From the NCBI RefSeq assembly GCF_036588685.1, contig NC_086379.1:17283862-17347861 (forward strand): DNA of 64,000 nt, given 5' to 3'. The DNA is from Mytilus trossulus. Taxonomy: Eukaryota; Mollusca; Bivalvia; Mytilida; Mytilidae. Within the stretch, counting starts at the first letter, position 1; each line of letters opens with the position of its first letter. The notes under the pieces were generated by a model. The model searched no databases. It was not told the DNA's origin and worked only from the letters and a program-made list of their open reading frames with translations. Shown piece by piece: positions 30,540 through 42,477 of the stretch. A program made the translations under genes and the position numbers.

Positions 30540-33030
30540 ATACAGGTGTGCATACTGCAATTGGGACGTTTATGCGTAAGGATCAATAGTCATAGTAATT
30601 GATATGCAAATATAGAGATATTGCGATGGGATTGTATTTTGAAAGAAACATATTAATACAGTGGTGGATAGAGAGATGCCTTCTCTCATAATCCGGATTG
30701 ACCGATCTGCGAAATGTAGAACTATAAACCGATTAACACACCACTTTCCTCAATTGACAAACTAAAATCCAGGTGAAAATGACAAACAAGGAACATATCA
30801 GGAATTTCAAAATAAGTTAAAAAGGAGAAAATGCAAACACAGAAGAAAGAAATCAAACAACAGTGCACATAACCGATGAAAACACGCAAAACTACTAGTA
30901 TCTGAGAATGATCAACTCGAATCGGAAAAAAAACCATTAGTTTTTCTAGTTTGAATTGATTTGCATCATTTGTCATTTCGGGGCTTTTTATTTATGGCCG
31001 ACTATGGGTATTGCTCATTGGTAGCTTGTGGCGTATGTTTTTTTAATTTTTGTGTCATTTGGTCTCTTGTGGAAAATTGTCTAATTTTCAATTTACCACA
31101 TCATCTTTTTTTATATGTAAGAGTATGTCTCCTGTCTCTGACTCTCTGAGATGTTAAAATGGATTCACAACAGCAAACATATACCAGCATTATTAAACAC
31201 ATGGCAACAGTTTTTTGTTCTATTTATACCCCTTATCTTTCAAGTAAGGAACCATATTAAAAAAAGATGAATCTGAAATGGTCCTCTCTGTTGAAAGCAT
31301 ATTACGATATCAAAATTGTCTCCAATTTACAATTTAAAATATATACAGGCTGTGTTGTCGTACTTCCTTTCAGGGCACAGAGGAAATGGACCCGGTATTT
31401 TTGAAAGGGGCAAAGAATTAAAACAAATTGGGACTTTTTTTGGCAAAAAAACACATAAAATAATTGTAACTTGCACTTATTTAACGGTTACTGGCGTGTG
31501 TCATCTGCCAACAAGCCTTCATGGTAGCACTGAACCTCTCAGTTGGAGTAGCAAATTAAAGATGAACCATTTTGTTTTAGGGTCATATGGGTAAGTGGTA
31601 AGTTACAATAGATCTGGATTTTCATCAGATCTGTTAGAGACTGGATGGTAATTATTGATTCACATTCCTGAAGGTCTTAGGAATCCGTGTTTAATCTTTC
31701 TTAATAAAAACGTCCTTTCCTTCTGGTCACGCAGCTATCGTCTATTGGTTTTCCTGCGTTCTTCGAGACTTTTCAATCAACCATTGGCGGATCAAGAGGG
31801 TCCGGGGTTTGAAACCCCCTTTTTTATAAAATGAACGTCTTATTGTGTAATATATGACACAGACATGTATTCGGTCTGTGCATTTGTTTTTAAATCTATT
31901 ATACATTCATGAATAAAAAGAATAGAAACCCTATCTAAGAATATCAAATACCTATAGCACAAATGTTTGAAATGTTTACAAGGCTGTATCTAGCTAAAAT
32001 GTATTAATGAATTCAATAACCTACTGGAATGATTGACCGGCAAAGTTCAAGGAGTTTAATAGTACGATAACTATATCCTATTATACAAATTATTTCAAAA
32101 ACCTACCAGTGCAAAAATGTTACAGAACTTTAATAATTAATTCAGAGTAGTAAATTTATCGTCATTACCTTGAACATAATAAAATATAAAAAGGTCAATT
32201 TAAAGCTTTCAACAAAGAAGGTAATCGACCAATATAAGCTGTGAATTATGATTTATGACGGTGTTGACAGGGGTTACCCTTTTCCCACTTCCATACATAT
32301 CCCTTTTACTCGAAGACGAAAAACTGTTAAGTCCCCCCCCCCCCCCCCCCCCCAGAATATCCATAGGTTTGCTCTTCATCACCCAGTTCCTTCTGCCCCT
32401 TCAATATATATTGACACAGCAACACGGTAATTAATCAAGTGAACGATTTACTGTATCAATTATTGAATGTGTTTTACATTTCACCATATTAATTACTTCC
32501 ATAGTATCATGATTAAAATGGTAAAGGTGTAAATAGTATATCAAATTTCCTAGTGAATAAAATATTTAATATGTAAATTAGTACTTGGCCTGATTAGAAT
32601 CGATTTACAAATACACCTTTATAACAAGTACATTTTGCTTACTACAACCAAAAGACAAATTTATATTATTAATCCATACTTAATATTATTCAAGGGCAAT
32701 AACTTTATAAGGATTCAGTTAACAATGTCCATCATTTAAATAATGTGTAGATTTCATTGTGGTTATTTCGTTTGTTGCTATTGTAAACCGTTTATACGAT
32801 AACAAAAAAACATAAAACTCATCTTTAATGAACTTCTATAATGAATCAATTGACAATTCCTGCTAATTTGTAGACCTTAATTTTTTGAACATTTTTCTCA
32901 TTTTTTTTAGTAAACACAGATCTTTCAAGGGCAATAACTCATGTAAACTTACAATTCACTTATATTGCCAGATCTTATTTTGCTGAAATCTTACAACTTG
33001 AGAACTCTTAAAGACTTTCTTCTGTGTTTT
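30540..33030. other. Gene-poor region with repeat fragments and a C21 tract
   Basis: Contains a TTGCTCATTGGTAGC... copy of the GAAGGCCGTACGG family (about 30990-31105), a fragment of the GGCGGATC family (about 31785-31835, ATTGGCGGATCAAGAGGGTCCGGGGTTTGAAACCCCC) and a run of 21 C (32333-32353). The 92-codon ORF at 31316-31594 has no recognisable domain. Confidence 0.5.
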
Positions 33031-33041
33031 AAAACAAACAA

Positions 33042-33495
33042 GAATGTGTCCATAGTACACGGATGCCCCACTCGCACTATCATTTTCTATGTTCAGTAGA
33101 CCGTGAAATTGGGGTCAAAACTTTAATTTTGTATTAAAATTAGAAAGATCATATCATAATCATAGGAAACATGTGTACTAAGTTTCAAGTTGATTGGACT
33201 TTAACTTCATCAAAAACTACCTTGACCAAAAACTTTAACCTGAACTTCACACTATCATTTTCTATGTTCAGTGGACCATAAAATGGGGGTCAAAACTATA
33301 ATTTGGCATTAAAATTAGAAAGATCATATCATGGGGAACATGTGTACTAAGTTTCAAGTTGATTGGACTTCAACTGTTTTTAAAAATACCTTGACCAAAA
33401 ACTTTAACCTGAAGCGAAAGGACGCACGGACGCACGAACAGAGGCACAGACCAGAAAACATAATGCCTCTCTTCTATCGTAGGTGGGGCATAAAA
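33042..33495 (+). repeat. Interspersed repeat 'AAGAATGTGTC...', copy 2, internally duplicated
   Basis: Two tandem ~200-bp units share CACTATCATTTTCTATGTTCAGT, AAAATTAGAAAGATCATATCAT, ACATGTGTACTAAGTTTCAAGTTGATTGGACTT and CCTTGACCAAAAACTTTAACCTGAA. The end matches the copy at 10783-11040 (GGACGCACGNACAGA...GGGGCATAAA). Confidence 0.7.
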
Positions 33496-33499
33496 ATAT

Positions 33500-34870
33500 A
33501 CATAAAAAGTAAACATCAAAATTCAAAAAGGCAATAATTCCTAATTGAACAGACACCAAGCACTAATAAAATTTACATACTAGAAATCACAAACTAAAAA
33601 ACAGTTTTTAGTTATGTTGGTATTCAAAGGCCATAGATTAGAGAAACGGGAATCTTAGACTTCACAACATTCTGGGAAAAAACTGAATATTATTAGAACT
33701 TAGAGAGGTCTTCATGAAATCCATCCTCATACTTTCTGTCAAGTTGATTAATCTGAAGATCTTATTGTTCTTGTCTTTTTTACTTTTAGAATTTCTCTCC
33801 ATCTGTTATTCTTTGAGATAATACAGGGCAAAATAGTCATTTCAATCCAAATTAAGATGTCAGAGAATTTTGAAAATTCCGTAGATAGATTTTTAACCTG
33901 CAATTACTGCGTCAGAAAAAGAGATCTAATCCAAAAACTTTATTTTATTCTCTATGTTCAAGTTTTAGCAAGTGGCTATTTTTGTTGATGTACATAATCC
34001 CGATGACAATTTCAAACAACATTTCCTAAGGAATTTACAGGTCAAGTTAAATGAGACTTGGCCCAGTATTTCATAAATGATTTTTTTTTAAATGTTATGA
34101 CAATAAATGAACAACGAATGACGATGATGACTGTCCCAAAGTGATGGCAAAAGCTTTAGTAAGCTAATAATAACCCAAAACTTTGAAATTTGCTAAAAAC
34201 ATGTCAGGAGCAACAACACCAATGATGATGATGACCAGTTGGAGGAGGAGGGAGATAGGGATGAAAAATATGACTTTGATTATGGATGGTTGCATATGAT
34301 TGTATGCAAGAAAAGAACAAATTTTTATATGAATTTTTGTTCCAGACTGTTACCATGGTTACACTGAGTAGGTTTTGAAACCTTTTTCTGCAAAGGGTTG
34401 CAGAAAGATGTCAACCTTCCAAGACTATGAGAGTACTAGTACTTGTTCTTACTCCTAAATACAGTGTGATTGCGGGAGGTGCATTTTTTTTTACCGATTT
34501 TTCAAATTTGGTTCAATCTTATGGGGATCAAAATCACAACCTAATGTACTCACTGAGTACATGTTAATGAGATGGCAAAGACAGTTTTTTGACTTTGAAC
34601 TTAATTGACCAGTTTTTGCTTTTACTGTATAAATCTGAATGCTTTGGGAGTCTTGAACAAACCAGGAATACTGACTAGCGCCTCTCACATCAGAAGAGAA
34701 AAAATGGACCACACAGGTGGTTGACCATCACACATCAAGCATGTCTAAATATATTTTGATTAAGTATAATATTTTTAATAATAATGTAAAACATCATAAG
34801 TCTATGAAATTTATAATCTTTAACAGTCCATATAACACCTTCACAAGGTATCCATTCATCTTCTGGCAAT
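33500..34870. other. Region downstream of CENPX, no gene recognised
   Basis: AT-rich with no supported exon. An ATTAAA on the minus strand at 34774-34779, about 100 nt past the CENPX stop codon, is a candidate poly(A) signal. The rest shows nothing I can name. Confidence 0.45.
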
Positions 34871-34879
34871 ATCATCATC

Positions 34880-37800
34880 TCAGAAATCCAGCAACTGACA
34901 AAAAAAAATCTATTTGTGAATATACATAACAAAATAATCACACAATAGACAATTTCAAACCTATTAGAATATATTTGTTAAACTGTTGAAGGTAAATTAT
35001 TATATGTTTTACTATTCATGATTAATTCTCAGGACAAATCAACTTTTCTTTTTATTCTATTGTGGGGAAATTTATTTCCATGGGTACCAATGTTTGTTGA
35101 ATGCAGAAAACTTGTCTTTTCATGGATATTTGATTTTGTAGTTTTGCCAAAGTATGCATACAACCTGATACAAAATTTGTCTTTCCTTGAACATTGAAAT
35201 TCATGGTTGACCTGTACCCATGTAAACTGTTAACCACAAAAAATGGTATCCATCGAATAATAACGAATCAACAGTATTCAACTATTCACCCACTTAATGT
35301 TATACTGTAGTTTTAAAACATTTAACCCCAAGATAAAGTGTAAAATGAAATGTTTAAGTTCTGGTTTCTGTGTATATTATTGTGTGTTTGTTTTATCCAA
35401 ATTGGATAGACGTCTAGGGGAAGGTTGGGAGCTCATAAAACCCTCCACATTTTTATCCCTGTCCCAAGTCGGGAACCTATAGCCTTTGTTTGTCTTTTAT
35501 GTTTTTTAAATTTTGGTTCATTTATATGTTTTATAGGTCAGTGTAGCATCCATTTCTCTGTAGAAGTACCGGTATACATATTGCTCCAGGGCAAGCTGAA
35601 GCCCTTCCTTGGGTGTGGTATTTTCTCACTACATTGAAAACCCACTGGCGGCCTTAGTCAGTTTTCTGCTTTTTGCTCAAGTTTTTTCTCTTTGACAAAT
35701 TCTCTATTTCCATTCAGAAACCTATTTTATAATTTACAGTATTTTAATAGATTATAATGAAGAATTTTGCATTATATACATAATGTTATACAATAACATT
35801 TATGCCTGTAAAAAGATATAATACATTTAAACTTACAAGTTGTGGAAGAATTTTCTCTAGATGTTCAATTGACACTGTGGTAGTGCTGTCTTTCTGAAAA
35901 AATACATTTTAAACTAGATATCATTGAGATGGAAGCCATCTCTGTGGGCCCCGCTGTCAACAACGTGGGGTAAATATTAGTTATATGGATAATCTGATAT
36001 GAAGCATTATTTGAAGTTATTACATAGTCTCATGTGTGATTTCAATCTAAGATTTTAAGTTAAAACTGATAAATATTCTTATCTTACTTTCATAGTATAA
36101 TAGTGATATGACTGCATGATGTGAACTAATTGTTGACTACTCTAAGGTGACTTCTGGATATATGGATTGATGTTTGAACAATATGTTTAAAGGTGCTGCC
36201 CAATTGATATTTGTCACATATTTTTAGAATTATGCCTTCAATATATTATGACCCACCAAGTATAAAGTATGAAATATTAACGGTTCTCGAGAGGTAGAGC
36301 GGACACAATTTGTTAAGAACAACGAACGGATGGACAGACCGACAGACTGACCTTAGACCTAGGATGCATACATTATGACACATTCTCTGGTGTTGGTTTA
36401 TATATATGTTAAGTTGAAAATGTTTGTCAGGTATAAAGTATGAAATAATAACAGCTGTCCTCTCAAAATATAGTGTGGATCAAATTTGTAAGCGATGGAC
36501 AGACCAACAGACAGACAGACCTTTGACCTAGGAAGTGGTACATACATCATGATACACCCTCTGGTGTTGGTTAAAATGGATTTCAAGTATAATATTTGAA
36601 ATCATAATGGTTTTCAAGTTCTAGAGTGGACACAATCTTCACCACAGGACACAGGATTGTCAACTGAAACCAAAGTTTTTTTGACGTTGACCTTTGACCT
36701 AAGAAGTTGTACATACATCATGACACGCCTTCTGGTGGTGGTTAAAATGGATGTCAAGTATAAACTTTGAAATCATAACGGTTATCTAGATATGGAGCGG
36801 ACACGATCTTCACCACAGGACAAGGGGTTGTCAACTCTAAACCAAAGTTTTTGACCTTGACCTTTGACCTAGGAAGTTGTACCATACATCATGACACGCC
36901 CTCTGGTGGTTGTTAAAATGGATGTCAAGTATAAACTTTGAAATCATAATGGTTATCTAGATATGGAGCGGACACAATCTTCACCACAGGACACGGGGTT
37001 GTCAAGTAAAACCAAAGTTTTTGACCTTGACCTTTGACCTAGAAATTTGTACATACAACATGACACACCCTCTGGTGTTGGTTGATAATCATGTTAAGTA
37101 TTAAGTATGAAATCATAATGGTTCTCTAGATATGGAGCGGACACGAAAGTGTTACGGACGGACGGACGGACGGACAGACTGATCACTATAGGGCGACCCG
37201 ACTTTTAGTCGGGGCCCTAATTAAAGTGTCAACATACTTGTCATTTCTGTTAACACAATCATGTCTCACTTCCAACTAGCCTAGCACTCAGCTAATTGTT
37301 TGAAAATTGTTTCCTTTTTTATTTCAGTTATGAAGCGTGATAGTTCTGTCTGGTCAAATTAGTGTGATTCTTTTTTAACTCTTTCTAAAATCTTTTGACA
37401 TTAATTGATCAGAAAGGGAAGCTAAAACTGATGCCGGTAAAGTGAACCTCATTGGCTTTGAATATATTACACATGCAGGCCATAGATTTGTGTAAAGCAA
37501 CATAATAAGCCATAAAGCATGTTAACATGGTTAAGAAATGAGTAAGTTTTTCACTTTTTATAAATCTGATTCATATGATAAGTAAAGTTCCAAAGCAATA
37601 AAGTTTGTCCCTTTTTTTATAATCAAAAAGTATACTATATAACTCACCTCTGCTTCTTTGCAGGACCTCATTATTGCCTCTGAAAAAAGCAAATAAATTG
37701 AGAGTACATGTATTTGATCATATAAAAGTACCTGTTTTTAATAGGCCAACTAATGCTTTCAATGCACGGGCAATCTTTCCAAAGAAAAAGCCACCAGGTA

Positions 37801-40800
37801 ATTGGCTTCTAACATGTCTCAATTGAGGTTTTTATAATAAATGAGTATTGTGTGCTTAGAACTTAGGATTATAGAATAGGCCAACTAATGCTTTCAATGC
37901 ACGGGTAATCTTTCCAAAGAAAAAGCCACCAGGTAATTGGCTTCTAACATGTCTCAATTGAGGTTTTTATAATAAATGAGTATTGTGTGCTTAGAACTTA
38001 GGATTATAGAATAGGCCAACTAATGCTTTCAATGCATGGGTAATCTTTCCAAAGAAAAAGCCACCAGGTAATTGGCTTCTAACATGTCTCAATTGAGGTT
38101 TTTATAATAAATGAGTATTGTGTGCTTAGAACTTAGGATTATAGAATAGGCCAACTAATGCTTTCAATGCACGGGTAATCTTTCCAAAGAAAAAGCCACC
38201 AGGTAATTGGCTTCTAACATGTCTCAATTGAGGTTTTTATAATAAATGAGTATTGTGTGCTTAGAACTTAGGATTATAGAACTACATGTATATACATATA
38301 CAAGAGATGAAGAGAAAGTGGATCAAATTGAGGCTTGTGCTTACTAACTACAATGTATAATTATCTTTTCTTTCAACTTCTGTAAATGCATGTATTTTAA
38401 ATGTAATACAGATACTTATTACTTTAAGAATGACCACAAGGTGAAGATCTTTAAATGAAGTATATACAACATATTATTCTAGAATAGAGACAACAACTTG
38501 ATATAAGCATAAAACAATCATAGCGATCATTTGGGTCTTTAACACAGCAAGAAAATCCCTCAAAATGCTGTAACTGGCTTCAACTGGCCTCTTTTAAAAC
38601 ATAGTGTTTACTAGTTCAGTATAATTGACACCACACTAAATTCTGAAATGTACCAATGAACCAAAATTTTAGAATACAAGACTAACAAAAAATGTACAAT
38701 AAAACTCAGTTTAAAAGAAGGTCGAGTTCAATCTAAGAATAGGTAAAAGAATGATTATATAAAAAGTTCATTAGCTCTGAACAAAACTACTGGTACCTAC
38801 CTGTTATAAAGAGTCCAATCAACTCTCTGGACAAATGTATAGCTTCACTGGTCACTGAAATAAAAACAGATTAAACGATTAAAGTTTAATATTTTTCAGG
38901 TTTCTAATTATCATATTCTTATTTACAATATTTTGTAGCATTGTGAGAGTTTTATAATGAGATTCCTATTCACATTTGATACAACAATCATTTGGCAATG
39001 TTAATATAAACTCAAAGACAAAATTGATAAAAGTTGTGTTTTCTCTAACATGCCTATTTTTTAAGTACATGTGTACATATGTAGCAGGTAGGCAGGGGTG
39101 GATCCAGCCATTTTAAGTATTGGGTGGTTCCCAACCCAGGACAAAAGGGGGGGGGGATGTTCCAACTATATGTTTCCATTCAAATGCATTGATCGGCCAA
39201 AAAAAGGGGGTTCCACCCCACCCTCCTTGATCCGCCAATGGCAAGTAAGAAATAAGCAGCCTTTAAGAGTTTTTTTTTTAGGTCTGACATATTTAATTTT
39301 GCGTACATTGTTTTGTTATACATTTCCTATCAGATTTCTCTATGAGATGTTTCACAGTCACATTTTTTAATGTCCAGCCTTTTGAAGCCAACAATGTGGT
39401 ATGGGTTTTAATCATTATTGAATGATGGACATGTATGCCATTGTATGGTGACCTTTAATTGCTTATAACCACTTATTCAAATTCTGGTAGACAGTTGTCT
39501 CATTGGCAGTCATACCACATCTCCTGAGTTGTATATTGATAAGTAGAAAGAAGTGTGTGCAACATTGGCAAAGTTTTTATCAATAACTCTAATAACACAG
39601 AAAACTTAACAGCCAGAATACTAGTAGTCAACTAGAAGGCTATAGAACTTATCATTATTTTGAAATCAGCAACACTTGAACTATTGATGTGATGCATAGA
39701 CCAATCATTTTTCCTCATTATTCATTCTTTGTGGTATGTACATCAGACATTTTCTATTCATAATTATGATGTCAATATTTTACAGCCTACAGGAACCTTC
39801 ATGATGTACAGTAATCATAAATGGATAACATCAGAAAATTTTTGTAGCTACACCTCCTTTTTTTGCAATTATCACTAAGAAACTTACTCTTGGTCTTCTC
39901 ATCTTTGAAGAATGACTGTAACATACACTGTATTGTTTTCTGAAATATAACAATTATTTGATTTTAATTTCTTCTTCATCATCATCATGGTTATGTTCTT
40001 GATGGATATTGTTATAAGCATAAGATACATAGATGCAATGTATTTAAAACAGAATATCTGTCATTTTGTCTGTTTCTAATACATTTTTTGTACATGTATA
40101 TGTGTAATTATATTAATCAATAGAAATATTACCAAGATTTACAATGCACTTGTACTTATTGACTGGGTATGAGTGGAATAGTAAGTTAATTGTCCCAAGG
40201 AGCAACTATATACCTTAATTATCGCTATTTGTCCGCCATTACTGGAAATTACACAGGTTCCCGTAAAATTTTGACGTCACAAAGCAAAATATCTGATGCC
40301 ACAATAGAAAAGTGATTGTTGTATGCGTCAAAAGTTCAAGCGGCGGGGTCAGCCGTGATTAGTGATAAGGTGTATTGTCCTGGGGTGTAGCTGTATTTGA
40401 GGGACAATAAACTTACTATTCCCCGAATATACAGTCAGTTTAAGTTTTATTATATTGAAAAAGACAACAGACAATAAATGGCAGTGATAAATCAACTATC
40501 GTTATATTAAAAAGAAGAAACCATAATGTTTACTTCATAGATATCTTCAATTGCTAAGGCTATGTCTTACACTGGCGTGAACCCTATACGAGATTATAGG
40601 TAAAACACGACGTTGTTACTCCTGCGGTTTTCAAAAATCCTCCAATTGCGTAATAGTCCGAGATTACTCCGACGTCCGACAGCTGTTTTGCCACAGCCCC
40701 TCTTGTCTGGCAAAACAGCCGTCAGACATCAGAGTTATCTCGGAATAATTGCATAACTGCATTTAAAATTCTGTGAAATATAATGATGCTTGTGGTCAAA

Positions 40801-41218
40801 TAGTTTCACCCTGGTCCAATAGTTGGAAATTTTTTACCAGTTCAATAGATGAATAGTTATAAGTTTGTAATTTGCAAAATATTGAGAATAGTGTGTACTT
40901 ATTTTACACAGAAAATGATAACTGAGGTATAATAAATATAGATATAATGTTTCAAGAACCAGATTTTTGAGTAGTCATGCTATTCTGCACTGTTCAACAG
41001 TACTTACAAGTAGTCTGTACAACACTCAAAAGTCATTTGGGACTAGTCCAAATAATTATGACGTCTTGAAAGGCTATTATAATTTTTTTCTTTGACGCCT
41101 GTCGAAGTAAGGCGTCAAAGAAAAAAATTATAATAGCCTTTCAAGACGTCATAATTATTTGGACTAATTTGGGACAAGTTCATACTTTTTTAAAAAGGAT
41201 CCCGTATTCCTCAGTCAT
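34880..41218 (-). CDS. CENPX: Centromere protein X (MHF2/FAAP10/STRA13), complete in six exons
   Basis: Coding exons, in transcript order on the minus strand, are 41218-41186, 39939-39888, 38854-38801, 37679-37648, 35893-35837 and 34894-34880. They total 243 nt, or 80 residues plus TGA; human CENP-X has 81. Every junction is GT-AG and in phase. The product reads MTEEYGILFKKKTIQCMLQS, then FFKDEKTKMTSEAIHLSREL, then the third helix region, and ends IEHLEKILPQLLLDF. This aligns with the human FKDDKTKVSGDALQL and DQLEKVLPQLLLDF. CENP-X is a histone-fold protein that pairs with CENP-S. The pair joins CENP-T/W at kinetochores and forms the MHF cofactor of FANCM at stalled forks. The last exon encodes only LLDF and the stop. 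The introns are stuffed with repeats, including tandem arrays and hairpin elements. Confidence 0.95.
35320..35720 (+). repeat. Mytilid repeat in the last CENPX intron
   Basis: GGTCAGTGTAGC...GGGCAAGCTGAAGCCCTTCCTTGGGTGTGG and CAGTTTTCTGCTTTTTGCTC...TTTCCATTC are typical mussel repeat segments. They partly match 26730-26860. The plus-strand ORFs (35297-35637) belong to it and are not genes. Confidence 0.5.
35915..37221 (+). repeat. Interspersed repeat with ~6 tandem units of ~150-175 bp and nuclear-receptor-like half-sites
   Basis: It begins with GTGGGCCCCG and ends with CGGGGCCCTAATTA (inverted ends). Inside, units with AAGTATGAAATCATAATGG, TAGATATGGAGCGGACAC, TTGACCTTTGACCTAGG and ACATCATGACACNCCCTCTGGTG repeat from about 36240 to 37140. 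They are followed by a short (GGAC)n tract at 37152-37172. It lies in the CENPX intron between 35893 and 37648. Confidence 0.75.
37741..38280 (+). repeat. Four near-identical tandem copies of a 135-bp unit
   Basis: Units start at 37741, 37876, 38011 and 38146 with ATAGGCCAACTAATGC and run exactly 135 bp each. They differ by about one base (CACGGGC/CACGGGT/CATGGGT). The array ends sharply at 38280. Each unit contains CCACCAGGTAATTGG, a donor-like site on the strand opposite CENPX, and stops in the frames examined. It lies in the CENPX intron between 37679 and 38801. The homogeneity implies recent amplification. Confidence 0.95.
39090..39241. repeat. Short GGATCC-type MITE-like element
   Basis: GGGTGGATCCAGCC at the left and CCTTGATCCGCCAATGGC at the right are partial inverted repeats. 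They surround TTCCATTCAAATGCATTGATCG and G-rich runs. The same layout is seen at 42478-42690 and 60675-60806. It overlaps a spurious 90-codon ORF and lies in the CENPX intron between 38854 and 39888. Confidence 0.65.
39395..39525 (+). repeat. TTGAAGG/CATACCACATCT-family repeat copy
   Basis: GGTATGGGTTTTAATCATTATTGAATG...GTCTCATTGGCAGTCATACCACATCTCC matches the family at 27010-27165. It lies within a CENPX intron. Confidence 0.6.
40175..40422. mobile_element. MITE (family 1, copy 2) with GGAATAGTAAGTT termini
   Basis: The termini GGAATAGTAAGTT and AACTTACTATTCC are perfect inverted repeats. TTGTCCC/GGGACAA and ACCTTAAT/ATAAGGT lie inside. The interior (GTCCGCCATTACTGG, ACAGGTTCCCGTAAAATTTTGACG, GTCAGC) is related to 3743-4105 in reverse. 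It is 248 bp, within CENPX intron 1. Confidence 0.7.
40646..40755. repeat. Imperfect hairpin repeat in CENPX intron 1
   Basis: The left arm, ending GACAGCTGTTTTGCCA, and the right arm, starting TGGCAAAACAGCCGTCAGAC, are inverted over about 47 bp with several mismatches (TAGTCCGAGATTACTCCGACGTC versus its counterpart). The loop is about 14 nt. Fold-back MITE type. Confidence 0.7.
41044..41166. mobile_element. Perfect 56-bp-arm palindromic MITE with 9-bp target duplication
   Basis: The arms at 41044-41099 and 41111-41166 are exact reverse complements around an 11-nt loop (TGTCGAAGTAA). The 9-bp duplication ATTTGGGAC lies at 41035-41043 and 41167-41175. It sits 10 bp beyond the donor of CENPX exon 1, so its right duplication ends just 11 bases from the 41186 exon boundary. 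A 9-bp target duplication suggests Mutator-type mobilisation (inference). Confidence 0.92.
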
Positions 41219-41799
41219 GGCAATCTTATACAGAAAAATGTTTGATTAAAATATTTCAGTGCCCATCCACTTGCAAGCTGCTCATTCGAAACAAATAATC
41301 AAATCCAAATAATGTCTAGAGGACTTTCGAATTTTCCGCCACTAACCGGATATCGTTATAATAACTTTGGACTCAATTTCGGTTGTGATTCGTGTATCCG
41401 GAGATTTTTTTTCAACAGCCGCACAATCTTAAATTTGTCCACTTTGTTGCACTACCAGGGATTTTACGAACAGAAAAATTAATATTTCAATAACATAGGC
41501 ATGACAAATAAGTTTTACACTCCTCTACTCCCATATTCGGAAGAAGAAGAAGAATAAAGTAAACCCCCCTCCAAACAAAATTATATTTAAAAAATCTGAA
41601 ATAACTCAAAGCACAAAAAAGCTCTGACAGAAAAGATTACAATTTTCCCATTGATTATATATGAAATAGATGTTGAATTGTCATTTCCTATGCTTAATTG
41701 TGTATTTAAAAAAAATCTAAATAATTTTGCACTGGACCCGATTCCTCCGCCTTATCTCTATATTTAAGCACCAATTTATTTTCTATTCTTTTAATTTAT

Positions 41800-42380
41800 T
41801 TTCTATTCTTTTAACATCATTCACTCAGTCACGTCTCAGTCCTTACAGCTGAACGGACGTGCTGGGTCAGCTCTCCTTTACCCGCTATCTTCGATGAGGG
41901 TTTACAGTTAGATGTTCAACGACTTACTACTAAGATGACAGAAACCAATCCATGCCGTACAGAGAGACGTAGTAGTAGGCGTACCCGCGTTAACATGCCT
42001 CCAAAACCATTGTCTATTATGGGGAGTGTCATGCCGATTAACGTCCGAGGGCTGTATCCTAGGCTGTTGGGTGATACGACCTACATTTCACTGCCTCAGG
42101 GCTTTGGTCCTGATAACGCTTCCTGTCATCTTAGAACTACGTCCACGATTCATCTACCAGTACTCCATCATCGAGGCTAGCGGGCTGCCAAGCTGACCAA
42201 ACTGGCCCTGAAAGCAGCCGTTAGTGAAGAAAAACATCAAAATAGTAAAAAACCAAAATCTACTCACCAAAACCAAGATGGCGGCCTCCATATTGCGACC
42301 TCCACTACTTGTTCCTGACCCATGGCATCAAATCATTTAAAGCTCACCAAACGCCTTCGGGCACCGAGCCGACCGTGCGA
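41800..42380 (+). other. GC-richer island, possible LINE 5' remnant
   Basis: This segment has visibly higher GC than its neighbours. It holds an 81-codon ORF (41935-42180) starting with a basic Arg-rich run (RTERRSSRRTRVNMPPKPLS) followed by PINVRGLYPRL. A basic linker followed by an N-V-R-S-L-like motif is typical of the start of the APE endonuclease domain in CR1/L2-type LINE ORF2. The remainder does not continue as an endonuclease, so a decayed remnant is my best but weak guess. CCAAGATGGCGGCC lies at about 42281. Confidence 0.3.
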
Positions 42381-42477
42381 GGGCTGAAAGGCCAGTCAAG
42401 GTCGTTAAACACTTCCATATATATATTCTTTTAAATTATTGGTAGTTGAAACAAGAAACATATGCAGCAGTGATCGA

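Noticed and set aside
37741..38280. 135-bp array as a coding tandem repeat (135 is divisible by 3)
   Set aside because: The two plus-strand frames I read through are closed by stops inside each unit and a third opens on TAG. The array lies in an intron of CENPX, so it cannot encode a repeat protein as it stands.
40530..40600. Alternative first CENPX exon reading DIALAIEDIYE before a GTAAAC donor
   Set aside because: It lacks an in-frame ATG and aligns poorly. The exon at 41218-41186 aligns with the human N-terminus (FKK/FRK before the first helix) and gives the right length.
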